A DNA stretch of 64,000 nucleotides from the NCBI GenBank assembly GCA_012934845.2, contig WNNJ02000611.1:1-64000 (forward strand). Direction: 5' to 3'. Of the stretch, positions 10,450 through 21,536 are shown one piece after another. Both the position numbers and the translations under genes were made by a program. The stretch comes from Pomphorhynchus laevis. Taxonomy: Eukaryota > Acanthocephala > Palaeacanthocephala > Echinorhynchida > Pomphorhynchidae. The notes beneath the pieces were generated by a model. The model saw nothing but the letters and a program-made list of their open reading frames with translations, was not told the DNA's origin and did no database searches. The stretch's first letter is position 1. Every line of letters starts with the position of its first letter.

Positions 10450-11730
10450 CGAATTTTTGGCCTTGTGTGTACAACGTGAAAATTTCCGTTGATTTGACGT
10501 ATAGATAAGGGTGACTCGCCGTTTGTTTCGCGTCGTTTTTTCTCAATGCGAGCTGAATTGAGCTGGGCAATATCAGAAAAGGAGTGGTCAGGAAAGATAC
10601 AGCAAGTAGATGAAGTGGTAAGAAGTTTAAAACGTTGGGAGAGTACTGAAGAGACATGTGAATTATGTCGTAAAACGATTTTTAAGAGTGGAGGACCGAG
10701 ATGATTGGATTTAGTGGATTTGTTTAAACGAATAAAGGATACAGTAGCGATATTATTGAAGAGGGATGGGTTATCATCAGGAAGAATGGTTGCTAGGATA
10801 GACCTGAAAGCAGATACATCATCATCGAGGCGAGATTGTGGAGAAGCAGATTCGGAAAGCTTTAAGTTTGATATGATTATACAGCGATCACGCGAGGGAA
10901 AACGATTTTGTGGAAGTGGTGGACGGACAGAGCTGGTAGGAGTCGGGGCAGATGAGCAGATAGAAGTGGAAATGACAGGGGTGCTTGATAGAGAATTAAT
11001 ATTGGTTGGAGGAAGTGTAACAGGAGCGGAGTGTTGAATCGGTTGATCAGAGATGTGACTGGATATGATTTTAGATGAAGGAAGTAAATTTTTTGGAAGT
11101 GTTACGTGGGAGGTAGAGTAAGGAGAATTAAGATAGGTTGGGGCATAAGTGACAGGAATGGAGTGTTGAATCAGTTTATCGGAGATGTAACTGGATATGA
11201 TTTTTACGAAATGATGTAAATTATTGAGAAGTGATACGGGGGAGGTCGAGTAAGAAGTACGTGAAGAGAATAAAGAAGTTTGAGATTTATTTAGATTGGG
11301 AGAAGAATAGAAAAGAGAAGGTAGAGATGAAAAGCTTTATTGTTAGAATGAGGAAATGATTAATGGAAGTTTTGTTCGTAGTTGAACGATGAGTGTGTGA
11401 GAGAGTAGTTTTAATAATGGGATTATAAGATGCGAAGTCAGATGTTGATGCGAGTGAAACATCTAAAACAGCATTGGTCTGAGTAATCGTGTGTGATACA
11501 GGAGTAGAAGAACAGGATAACTGTAGTAGTCGTACTGATGTACAAAAACCGCATGTGAACAGTTTACGTTTATACACCGAGTGGTAGGATATTTTAACAC
11601 GAACAGGTGTCCATACATCACAATCTTTGGAATCGCATCCAACTTCAAAACTGGTATAACCATCATTGCATTCCGATGTGGAAGATTCTTGATCAGGAAC
11701 ATGGATCTGAGATCGCGCTTTTTTAGGCAT
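10440..11730 (-). pseudogene. Family A ORF1 (RNA-binding protein), copy 1
   Basis: ATG at 11730 opens MPKKARSQIHVPDQ, followed by the Cys4/Trp module shared by all CR1-like ORF1s here (VGC-x4-C-DVW ... FTCGFC, residues about 30-60). A Ser/Thr/Pro-rich linker and a C-terminal nucleic-acid-binding region ending in IRW follow. In LINEs of this type ORF1 binds the element RNA. The first frame is lost after about 147 codons; the C-terminal half can be followed by similarity to copy 2. Unlike copy 2 it keeps an ATG start and both early cysteines. Confidence 0.82.
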
Positions 11731-11779
11731 GACCTTTTATCGATAGATTGAGCTTAATCCGCGAGCGTTGCGAGCGAAA

Positions 11780-12010
11780 CTGACAGAAATAATCTGGAAC
11801 TGACAGGAATAATCTGGAACTGACAGAAATAATCTGGAACTGACAGGAATAATCTGGAACTGACAGGAATAATTTGGAACTGACAGGAATAATCTGGAAC
11901 TTACAGGAATAATCTCGAACTGACAGGAATAATCTGGAACTGACAGGAATAATCTGAAACTGACAGGAATAATCTGGAACTGACAGGAATAATCTGGAAC
12001 TGATAGGAAT
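11780..12010 (-). repeat. 20-bp tandem repeats in family A 5' UTR, copy 1
   Basis: About 11-12 copies of a 20-bp unit (plus strand GGAACTGACAGGAATAATCT) directly upstream of ORF1, next to a GC-rich motif at 11758-11772. The same array lies at the same place in copy 2, so it belongs to the element. It resembles promoter monomer arrays of some mammalian L1s. Confidence 0.9.
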
Positions 12011-12020
12011 AATTGTGTTT

Positions 12021-12497
12021 ATTAGAAACCAAAATTTTTTTAAAGGCTGACAGGTATAAAGAATTGTTTGTCAGGGGACGTCATCAACATGATAATTCTG
12101 AGATAAATTGTTGGAAAAACGTGCCACTAGGATGTTAACCGAACTATGATAAGTCCAAAGTTTTTTAAAAGCTAACCATATACGGATGTGATTTAAAACC
12201 TTAGTGACTTAAGCCAAATTCGAAATAAATTTATTTGTATAGATTAGTTTTGTACATAAGCTATTTCATTCCGCATTAGCTTATTTGACTTTGACTCTGT
12301 ATTGGCCACATTTGTTATGTAAAATCATAGTTTACGTTTACACGAGAGTGAACTGGAGCATATAGGTTTACAGTAATGAACAAAATTTACTTTGGTAGAC
12401 GACCATATTAACCGTTCTCGACAATTTTAACGGTAAGTATTGTACGAAAGGAAACACGCGAAATTAGAACATTTAGGATGAATTTAAAATTATAATA
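12021..12497. other. Unassigned AT-rich sequence
   Basis: No frame, satellite or LINE similarity seen. It contains a donor-like GTAAGT at 12432 but nothing else to support an exon. Probably host flank of the family A insertion. Confidence 0.4.
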
Positions 12498-13283
12498 ATT
12501 AAAGCATTTGTCGTTATTACACCAGCACGGAAAGCAAATTGATTCAGTTTAATGAATAAAATTCTCATAGGAAAGCACATTCAAAGCACATTTCACTAGA
12601 GTAGAGATGAGTGATGTAAGACTAAATATAATAAATCTTAATAAATGCCCAATTAGGAGTTCTGTGTCCTACATGTTTTGTAATAAAGAGTCCGCACACG
12701 TCAGTGTCAACCTTATTTACATCAATTATATCGATACAAGGGTGTTCTTTGATTACATCAGGTCAATGACACGGGTATAACATTTAATCCAGAATTAATG
12801 ACATTCAATAAGTCATACGGCTAACTTATATCCTTTATTCCTATGCCGGTCAATGACACGGGTATAACATTTAATCCAGAATTAATGACATTCAATAAGT
12901 CATACGGCTAACTTATATCCTTTATTCCTATGCCGGATTTGAAGTTAGTTTTATGGATGAAATTCCAAGACAAAAAATACTAAATTCTACAGTCTCTAAT
13001 AAATATTTGAGATATAATTTCTTCGCTAAAGTAGTTAACGACATTAACTAGCTAATTTATAAACAACCCGACAAACCTCATTACATCTAAAGTGTGTTTC
13101 TTCTCTCTTCATATTTCCAGGATTAGAGGGTTATTCACGCAAGGAATCGACTGTTTATTTTAATACATTTTAGAGGAATGTGTAAATTAGCATTCTTAAA
13201 GTATTAGCTGATAGGCCTTATGTAATATGGCCTTTCCGGAATCATTTAATTTAAACTGATAACTGATTGATTACTAATAAAGA
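12498..13283. repeat. Non-coding segment R, copy 1
   Basis: Matches the reverse complement of 51588-52425. It includes an 87-bp tandem duplication (12761-12847 and 12848-12934) that the other copy lacks, and it lacks about 125 bp present in the other copy (52167-52290). It is the distal upstream part of the duplicated eIF3h locus. No coding potential seen. Confidence 0.8.
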
Positions 13284-13405
13284 ACTATGGATCAGCGATG
13301 AACATAAAGAAAATGAACTCAACGTAATCCACGAGATTAGATGATGTTGCCAAAATAGATATTTAGTTTCTTTCATTGTGTTAACTGTCACGATCTATTT
13401 CGTAC
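13284..13405. other. Upstream eIF3h flank present only here
   Basis: Non-coding AT-rich link between segment R and the 223-bp direct repeat. It is absent from the minus-strand copy, which jumps from 46922 to segment R. Nothing coding is seen. Confidence 0.5.
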
Positions 13406-13628
13406 TAATTGTATCTTTTTACCAATTTATATATAACGACAAGTAGAGAAACTACGAAAAAGTAAAGTTTAAATTCGAAAATTTAAAAGATAAAATGTAT
13501 AATTTATTTGAAATCCTCAAATGTTCGTGATATCACATCAGTAAGCTTTATTTAAATTACAATTTAAAACTTTTTAAGTCGATTATAATTCGAAAAATTT
13601 AGATTTTTTGAAAACCGACTTTTTTATT
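13406..13628. repeat. 223-bp direct repeat, left copy
   Basis: Nearly identical to 17257-17479, in the same orientation (offset 3851 bp). It is part of the eIF3h upstream region. The two copies bracket 3.6 kb of LINE-derived DNA, giving the appearance of a very long target-site duplication. Confidence 0.88.
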
Positions 13629-16480
13629 ATTATAACAAACAGAAGCAAATGAGCTACAAGCTCGTGTCGCTTACAAAACATGATAAAATAATATAAAAAA
13701 CATCAACAAAAAATTCAATTAAATAGTAGTTGCAAATTTCTTCTTTCGGCTTCGATGTCTTTCTTAATAGCATCACTAGATATACTACCAGAGATATCAA
13801 GGCACTTTAGTGCATTCCACCCTTTAATTACCCTGGTTGCAAATCAATGGTGAACAGGAATTATTGTAGATGGCTTTATTAATTTCCACACATGCCCACG
13901 AGTTTCTCGTCTATCATTCACGGATAATAAGCTAGAGAGACCACCAAATCAATCGAAAACAATTTTGACTGCAGTTGATAAATCAATGGCCGATCTGCGA
14001 TATTTTAATGTGCCGGCACGTAGAGATGTCAAACGTTCAGCATATCTCAAATTGGAGAAATTCGGAATAATTCGTGACCCTTTACGTAACAAGTTCTCAA
14101 TGTCACGGGATTCCCTTAAAGTCTGTGGATAAGTTACAGGTAAACCGTATTCAAGGATGGAAAGAATATAAGAGCAAAATAGTCGCTTGAACATTGATGG
14201 ACTTATCCGATAAAAAGACTTGAAAAACATCCATAAAATACGATAGCCTCGATTACAAATATATTTAGTGTGGACATTAGTTTTTAAGCTACTGGTCATC
14301 ATCACACCAAGATCTTAGAATTCACCAACTCGGCCTATCTGAATCGAACCTATCTGATACGATGAGTTTAGTGAAGAACCAATAGACATGTGCGCACATT
14401 TAGAGGGGTTAACCCTCAAACCATTTTCCACTGACCATTTTTCTAGACATGTCAGATCATCTTGAGGGATCTTAATGTCCCTTCCGTCTCTAATAGGCAG
14501 CCATATCTTAACATCGTTAGCATACATTACGACATCAGAACGAATTACAGTTGGGAGATCATTGATATATACAATAAATAGAAGTGGGGAGATAACAACA
14601 CCCTGTGGAACGCCAGAATGAATAATGAATGAGGTGGACATATCTGCACCTACACGTACTTTGAAAGAGCGTAAACTTAAGTAATTCGCAATCCAGGCGA
14701 CATACATAAAACAAACACTAAGTGACCTCAATTTGTGAATGAGTCGATCATGCGGAACTGAATCAAAAGCATGAGAGAAATCTATAAAAAGTACATCAGA
14801 TTGAACTCGTTCATCTAATGAAGACTGCCATGAGTTGGAAGAAACCAAAAGATTACCTATTGTTGATCTATTTGGTCTGAAACCGTGTTGTGAGTCAGTG
14901 AGTTTACCGTTGCTTTCCAAATCAGAGGATATGTTTTTGACTATTAGCTTTTCAAGCAACTTACAAATAATACATGTCAAGGCTACTGGGCGATAGTTCT
15001 TACACACTTGTCGCTCTCCCATTTTATACACTGGAACTACAATGGACTCCTTCCAACGCGAAGGAATTCGAGATTGGAGAATAGAAAACTGAAACATACA
15101 GAAAACATATAAATATATTTGAGGAGCAACTTTATTTAAAAGAATTGAGGGAAGTCCGTCCGGACCGGCAGCGATGTTCGGTTTTAATTTACAGAGAAGC
15201 TTTAAAACATCTTCAGCACAAAACGACAGATTAGATCGGTCGAATGCATCTGAACCCTTTTCTGATTCAGAACTACACAATGTCCGCGAAGAGCAAAACA
15301 TCGATGAGAACTCCTGGGCAAATAAGTTTGCCATGACACTTTTACACGTGACCTCGCCTTGAGAATCATCCCTCAACGATACTAGTGGAATATTCGAGCC
15401 CCTGATTTTGCGAATGTAAGAGAATAGAGCCTTGCTACCCATAGAACTCAGCTTCTCCTCAAACTGACGACGCTTCATTCTCTTGAGAGCGGTAAATCTA
15501 TTTCTAATTTGTTTGAAAGACTCATAACATTGTTGTCCACAGCGAAATGAAATCCACGCATGTTTACGTGCGCGTGAGTGATACCGGAGAAGCCCATCAA
15601 ACCAAGGACAAACTTTCCTATGTGTTTTAAACTTGGGAGAATGCGATATCAGTAAGTTATAGAGTGTGCTCTCAAAAACATACCAAGCCTCGTCTATTCC
15701 GCATTTATACGGATCTGGCCATATAACCAGATTCAATCTGTAAATAATTGTGTCGAAAGCAGCATTCCAAAAGTTCAGAGGCTTACTCTGCATGTGACTG
15801 ACCGACGTTACATTGCTTGCGCATTTAAATGAAAAGGACAGTACGCAATGATCGCTCATCCCCAGTGCAGAAAGATAATCTATGTGAGTAATATCAGACT
15901 TAAACGAAGACAAGACCACGTCTAGCTGGGCAGACGACTGGCTAGTGAAACGGGTTGCCTCACGTGCATGCTAATGCAGACCACTGTTATGTAGAACACT
16001 CAATAAAACCGAGTCCGATGCAATGCGACTAGAAGATGAAAACCAGTCCCAATCTATTGAAGGAATATTCAGATATCCTAAGATTATGCATTTTTTTGTT
16101 GACCACAGAGCTCAATAAGTTCTATTAAATCATCGCTATTTGCCAAAAGAGGACGATAGAACACTAGCACATACATAGAATTGACCTGATCAAGGCACAA
16201 TTTGAGGTATAAAGCCTCAATCCCATTGACATCACTAATCGTCTGCAAACACACTGCATCAATAACTAAACTACAATAGCACTACACCCCCTCCCCTTCG
16301 ACCAGATCGATCACAACGAAACAGGTTATATCCATCTATAGATATTAAGCTATCAGGAACAAGGTCAGAGAGCCAAGATTCACTAAGGGCAATGATATTT
16401 GGATAATGAGATTTAGCTATGACTTCAATTCATCCATCTTATTGAGAACGCTTCGAACTTTCGAATATATAACTTTGAGC
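13629..16480 (-). mobile_element. CR1-like LINE G (5'-truncated)
   Basis: Minus-strand CR1-like element with a 3' end rich in ATT at 13629-13640. ORF2 is recognisable up to the start of the endonuclease near 16470. No ORF1 is seen, so it is 5'-truncated. Confidence 0.87.
13700..16470 (-). pseudogene. CR1-G ORF2 (endonuclease-RT)
   Basis: The endonuclease is degraded but readable between 16470 and 15920 (KVRSVLNKMDEL, LSESWLSDL, then RRGGGV-like and YRP pieces). From 15919 to about 14315 a 534-codon open stretch holds the end of the endonuclease (GMSDHCVLSF), the linker and the RT with YKMGERQVCKNYRPVAL, FIDFSHAFDSVPHD, GVPQGVVISPLLF and the active site as YAND instead of YADD (Asp to Asn). 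A TAA near 14315 interrupts it, and the same frame resumes from 14305 with the thumb and a C-terminal region ending about 13710. The altered active site and the stops mean it is dead. Confidence 0.88.
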
Positions 16481-16499
16481 CATTTGTTGTTTTTACGAT

Positions 16500-16765
16500 A
16501 TGGCGCATTGAGTCTTAACTTACAATTCTCAGAAAAAGTTTTCATATCGGGGGCCATCTCTATCGTGGACAATGCCGAACTTCCAGAAAAATTACAATAT
16601 GCAGATCAGTTTCTGCAGATTCTATCCGAGCATTTAGCTCGGTCCGAGCAACACGCCAGAGACAACGCTCAATTATTGTTACAACAGCCCAGGAGCATAA
16701 TCTCAAATTGGCTGGATCAAAACATTAAAAAAACAAAGAAAAAAATGATACTGTTATTGTCGTGA
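16500..16765 (+). other. Unrecognised helix-rich reading frame
   Basis: The second half of a 119-codon plus-strand frame (ATG 16406) has a protein-like composition: acidic and Gln/Leu-rich, EKLQYADQFLQILSEHLARSEQHARDN, then NWLDQNIKKTKKK. It could be a coiled-coil piece of an unknown gene. The first half is the antisense of CR1-G ORF2, so the start is not real. I do not recognise it; chance is possible. Confidence 0.25.
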
Positions 16766-17256
16766 TTTAATAATTGCCTTGAATTTCTGGACGGAACCGC
16801 TGTCGATTGTCGATGCATGAAGATTGTTCCACAGGTCGGCAATGCGATCGCTTATCGTAAGACAATTTGTTCTGGGACGGAGCCTGCGCTTTATCATAAG
16901 TATGTGGCCTCGTAGTCGACCCGGTGGACGAATTGTAAAAAGAAACTTCAAAATTGAACTAGAGCAAAGTATATTAAACGTTGCTAACCATAAATATACA
17001 GCACCACATCACCACATTTCAACCTAATCTGTCAACCCGATAATAAACTGAGATAATTCAATTTCGCTGTCATCAATGTTATAATTCAACAAAGATTCCT
17101 GACCGCAATTACTAGCGGCCTGAAATATTCGATGCGAAAACGTAATTTATTAATTTTAGGTAGGAGACTAAATAATGTGCCGAGAAGGTGGGGACGGAGG
17201 CGGTATTTGAATGTGATAAAGAAGGAAGTGCGGCGGACGTCGAGTAAGAGCCAATT
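16754..17256 (-). mobile_element. CR1-like LINE fragment (ORF2 C-terminus)
   Basis: A 65-codon minus-strand frame (16951-16754) reads RLRGHILMIKRRLRPRTNCLTISDRIADLWNNLHASTIDSGSVQKFK, matching the C-terminal RGH...LWN...FK block of CR1-like ORF2 proteins (compare CR1-F). Upstream of it the strand has only broken frames. No 3' UTR follows the stop, so both ends are truncated. Confidence 0.65.
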
Positions 17257-17479
17257 TAATTGTATCTTTTTACCAATTTATATATAACGACAAGTAGAGA
17301 AACTAGGAAAAAGTAAAGTTTAAATTCGAAAATTTAAAAGATAAAATGTATAATTTATTTAAAATTCTCAAATGTTCGTGATATCACATCAGTAAGCTTA
17401 ATTTAAATTACAATTTAAAACTTTTTAAGTCGATTATAATTCGAAAAATTTAGATTTTTTGAAAACCGACTTTTTTATT
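17257..17479. repeat. 223-bp direct repeat, right copy
   Basis: Right partner of 13406-13628; continues without a break into the eIF3h upstream region. Confidence 0.88.
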
Positions 17480-18415
17480 TTTAATATGCTATTCAAATAA
17501 TCTCAGATTTTTTCATTCTATTCAATTAGCGTTAATTTCCAAATCTATTAATTATTTGTTTCTCGTTTCCCATTTATTGTGCTCAATTTTCAAAAAAATC
17601 CAAATTATTATTTTTTATTTTTAACATTCGAACATTAAATTAGTATTCGAACATTCGAACATTTAATTGGTATTCGAACATTCGAACATTTAACATTGAT
17701 TTGTTATTTTCAGTGCATTTATCAATTTTAATTAATTTTGTTCTTTTTTGACATTAAATTGAATATATTCTAATATAAGAAGAATTTGATGTATTTCATT
17801 ACATTCTGTTCGAATGTATCGTTGAATCTAAATCGTTAAATCTAAAATGTTAAAACCAGGAAGCAAACGGTGAAGTTGAATTTGAAACGTTTTAAACTGA
17901 TATTGAGGTGACGTAAAAGTTGCTTATTCAAATTTTTGATCGAAAAGTAGAGAATGAACAAAATATATTTAACGATTGTTAAAACTATATATTTAAATAA
18001 TATAAACAAATATTTCTTGTAGTGTTCTTATTAATTCCAATTTACAACACGCTACTTCTCATAATATACATATTAAGCTGATATTACAAAATATTAAAAA
18101 TATAGAAATATTTAAATGCTTAAATATTTAATTTGATATAATGGAATATAATGTGTATATTAAATGTTTTGTTAATATTTATTAAATCTTATCCAAGTAT
18201 TTCAAAATGTAATTTAATTAAAAGTTGTAAAATTAAACAACAATAACCAACATTCAAATTGAAATGTCTAACATTAGTTGTTGGTATGCACTTCAAAGAG
18301 AGGAACTGAGATTTAATAAAATTGTTAAGCTAACACTGTTCATTAGGAATGACATAAAATATTGTTTGCATTAGATGTATTAAACTGTTAATTTTATTTG
18401 CTCTAAATATTTTAG
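17480..18415 (+). promoter_or_regulatory. Upstream region of eIF3h copy 1
   Basis: AT-rich non-coding DNA shared with the other eIF3h copies (37634-38600; 44846-45494 plus 46626-46922; in part 30850-31113). It includes short tandem ATTCGAACATT-type repeats at about 17625-17690. The sequence just before the start codon is pyrimidine/AT-rich and ends TATTTTAG directly against ATG, a good splice-acceptor shape. Promoter function is inferred from position only. Confidence 0.55.
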
Positions 18416-18840
18416 ATGTCCTCTGGATTGAGAGATCTTAAATCCAAGCAGCTTTCATCCGAGAGTTCATCATCTGTCTTAGATACACACGATTTTAAAT
18501 TCGACACTGTCGAAATAGATGCCGTTGTTATTATGAAAATTATCAAACATACAAACGATGAAAAGGAAGAGGCAGCAATGGGCAGCTTGGTTGGACTCAT
18601 CAACAATCATACCTTGGAAGTGACGAATTGCTTTGCCCTTCCACTTTCCCAACATGCAAAGCCCGTAATTGGTCTTAGCCAACAACAAAATCAGCAGCTA
18701 GTTTCCGGTCAATCAGCAAAATTCGAAGTCGACATGGAGCAATATCAATCGACAATGATTAGCTTTTTCCGTGAAGCAAAGCTGGACTACATGCAAGTAG
18801 GTTTCTATCAAAGTGTAACGAGTGATAACATGTATATATG
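18416..18840 (+). pseudogene. EIF3H: eIF3 subunit h, truncated copy 1
   Basis: The first 139 codons are the same as the intact copies, covering most of the MPN domain: VEIDAVVIMKIIKH, GLINNHTLEVTNCFALP and DYMQVGFYQSVTSDNM. Similarity ends at 18832, where the coding sequence joins a second copy of its own upstream region (18840 onward); the frame stops two codons later. The second half of the MPN fold and the C-terminal helices are missing, so it is unlikely to be functional. Upstream DNA is retained, so this is a broken segmental duplicate. Confidence 0.93.
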
Positions 18841-19161
18841 AATATATTCTAATATAAGAAGAATTTGATGTATTTCATTACATTCTGTTCGAATGTATCG
18901 TTGAATCTAAATCGTTAAATCTAAAATGTTAAAACCAGGAAGCAAACGGTGAAGTTGAATTTGAAACGTTTTAAACTGATATTGAGGTGACGTAAACGTT
19001 GCTTATTCAAATTTTTGATCGAAAAGTAGAGAATGAACAAAATATATTTAACGATTGTTAAAACTATATATTTAAATAATATAAACAAATATTTCTTGTA
19101 GTGTTCTTATTAATTCCAATTTACAACACGCTACTTCTCAGAATATACATATTAAGCTGAT
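18840..19161 (+). repeat. Second copy of eIF3h upstream segment, left part
   Basis: Direct repeat of 17761-18082 at an offset of exactly 1079 bp, with few differences. It continues at 20149-20204 after a LINE fragment, so the LINE was inserted after the duplication. Confidence 0.9.
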
Positions 19162-20148
19162 AAAGTTTATAATGACTTACTCATCTCGCGCGATCATAAA
19201 TTATGTAGTGTCATAGTTTCTCTTGATCTCTCGTCTGCTTTTGACATCGTCGATAACTCGATTCTTCTAAATCGCATTCGTCATGATTTTGGCTTCTCTT
19301 TACCCACTGTATCATGGTTTTCTTCATATCTATCAAACCATACATTTCGCGTATATTCTAACTCTTCTCTCTCCCATCCTTCATCAATTCCGACCGGTGT
19401 TCCACAAGGCTCCGTATTAGGCCCTATTCTTTTCTATCTTCTTCTCGGTGAATTGTCTTCGATTTCTCATAAATTTAACTTCCATGTTATGCAATATGCT
19501 GATGACATTCTCATCTATTCTCACGCACCTGCTTATCGTATTCATGATCTTAGTGTTTCTGTTTTCAGCTGTATTGTCTCAATTTCCAATCATCTGTCTT
19601 CCCTTCGCCTTTCTCTGAATCCTGATAAATCTAAAATTATGTGGATCCTACCTCGAAGCTTCGGCGTAGAACCTCCTTACCTATCACTAAATTCTACAAT
19701 TCTTCCTATCGTTGATAATCTTGTTTTCCTAGGCTTTCATTTCGACAAGATCGGCCTACCATTTATTGTCGTGTTCAAATTCGTCTTCTTATCATTGCTT
19801 TTCGCCTTATAACTTCTCATACCCCTTCATTTCTCAACCTTCCTTTTCTCGACAATTCTCGTACTGTGTATTGTGCTCTGCGTTCCCGTAATTCCCTTCT
19901 TTTACATGTCCCAATCTACTCTACCTCTTTTGGCTTCCGCTCCTTCGTTGTGGCTGCTCCTCTCTTGTGGAATCAACTGCCTATTCATATCCGCCAATCA
20001 ACATCTATGCCGTACTTCAAACGCCAAATCCAATTCTTTTTCAACAATTAACTAATTACCTGTGACTTTTGATGTTCTTTTTTTTTGTTTGTTAGTGGTT
20101 ATGTAAGCGTGCATTTTGCACGCGTTTGCCACTTAAATAAATTGTATT
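19162..20148 (+). mobile_element. LINE family A relative, 3' fragment
   Basis: Plus-strand 3' part of a family A-like LINE: RT palm with CSVIVSLDLSSAFDIVD, GVPQGSVLGPILF and MQYADDILIYSH, then a direct jump (about 19742) from GFHFD to the C-terminal block RPTIYCRVQIRLL...NQLPIHIRQST, so the thumb region (about 370 bp) is deleted. It ends with the family 3' signature (TTAAATAAATTGTATTATTA) in the eIF3h upstream repeat. It is 5'-truncated at the RT. Confidence 0.9.
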
Positions 20149-20204
20149 ATTACAAAATATTAAAAATATAGATATATTTAAATGCTTAAATATTTAATTT
20201 GATA
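20149..20204 (+). repeat. Second copy of eIF3h upstream segment, right part
   Basis: Continues the repeat interrupted at 19161 (matches 18083 onward), then ends where CR1-H begins. Confidence 0.75.
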
Positions 20205-20433
20205 TTTAAGTTGAAAGTTCAGTTTGAACTTTCTTGCCTGTTTAATTAACTACTTACAATTCAGATCGACTCGCTCCGCTCAACGAAAATTGTAAATTTA
20301 ATAAAAACAGTAATCACGCCTTCGAACTTTGAACTTTCTTAGCTGTTAAATTAACTACTTACAATATAATATATACAATCTAAAGTAAATACAGACAAAG
20401 AAAAATTAAGTTACATATACATACAATGGTAAT

Positions 20434-21530
20434 GTGTATAAGCGGCTAGAAGTCGAATGCTGCAATAAAGGCTGTGAAGTGTGGTCTATTGTCGACATTC
20501 CTTTAAATACCGAGTCGTCGCTTAAGAGCAAGGACTTTTATTGCGGTTTTTGTTCTGCTACAATGATTTCGGCCCTCCAAATGAAACTAGTGCAAGATAT
20601 GGTTTGTGATGTGAATTGTTGTGATATATCGTTACCTCTCAACTTAAATGACGTTCGTGTTTCTCAAGACAGTACGGACCATCAAACTTCGATTAACACC
20701 CGTATCGTTAATCCTGTCGTTAAGCTGCCATTAGATGACAGTTCAACTCCTGACCCGTGTGAACCGCGGATTGAATTACTTTCACTGTCATCTACGCATC
20801 AGCACGATAATACTTCAAATGTCGAACTTCAAATGCTGTCATCCTTTCATGACAATGAAAAATCGGTCATTCATGTTGAACAAACTACACCAGCTGTAAA
20901 CAAAGGAAGAGTATGGCGCAACTCCCTATTTCAACCTACACGAAACACTGGATCGACAGACCATCAATTGAGTGAAATCAGAGGTAGCGATTCGTGTGGG
21001 GGTATCGATAAAAATCAGAAGGACAAAATAAGAATAAATCAGGAAATTATTTACCTTCCAATGGTCAGAGCATTTCTATGGGCAACGCTCCTCCTACAAA
21101 CTACCGTTCGCATCCAGATTGATCTTGCAATATCATATTTAGTGGTATCCCTGAATCAAAGGCCAGTAACTCACAAACACGTATGAATGACGATGTGTCC
21201 AGCCTCCGTACTGTGTTCTGTCAGTTACTCTTAGAAGGTGATGAGAAGCTAGCTTCTACTCTGAAGGTTACAAAGTTGTTTCGACTTGGAAAAAAGGTGG
21301 TAGAGAAACCAAGATTGTTGAAAGTTGTATTATCTTCCGCAAAACATGCAGACCTTTTGCTCAAACGTGGTTTTCGACTTAAAGATTATCCACATCGTAT
21401 TCTTAAGGATCTGAGTCTCAAAGATCGTTTAAAGTGGAAAGAAGCAAAAACAGAATTACGAAACGGCTATCTGAAGGTGAAACGAACTTATGCATACGAA
21501 ATTTTCAGGTTGTCAAATGGCGCACAGTAG
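20434..21530 (+). pseudogene. CR1-H ORF1
   Basis: The N-terminal Cys4/Trp module is clear (VECCNKGCEVW ... FYCGFC), followed by a Ser/Thr-rich linker. The C-terminal domain is in a second frame (21183-21530) with TKLFRLGKKVVEKPRLLKVV, KRGFRLKDYPHRILKDLSLKDR. At least two frame changes and no ATG in frame with the zinc module (the ATGs at 20426 and 20432 are in other frames). Confidence 0.82.
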
Positions 21531-21536
21531 TTCGTT

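Larger units (their letters stand above)
8799..12020 (-). mobile_element. LINE family A, copy 1 (3'-truncated)
   Basis: CR1/L2-superclade LINE on the minus strand: 20-bp repeats in the 5' UTR, ORF1, then ORF2 with APE endonuclease and the start of the reverse transcriptase. Compared with copy 2 (46931-51585) it stops at the start of the RT fingers, at the (TA)n tract. Nucleotide identity to copy 2 is very high over the shared length. Both ORFs carry small indels. Confidence 0.92.

Noticed and set aside
10646-10680. CTGAAGAGACAT...ATGTCGTAAAAC as a hammerhead
   Set aside because: It has CUGAAGA and a GACAT/ATGTC stem but lacks GAAA after the stem, and lies in LINE coding sequence.
13406-17479. 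223-bp direct repeats as LTRs
   Set aside because: The enclosed DNA is CR1-type LINE, and the repeat is eIF3h upstream sequence also present, in part, beside other copies.
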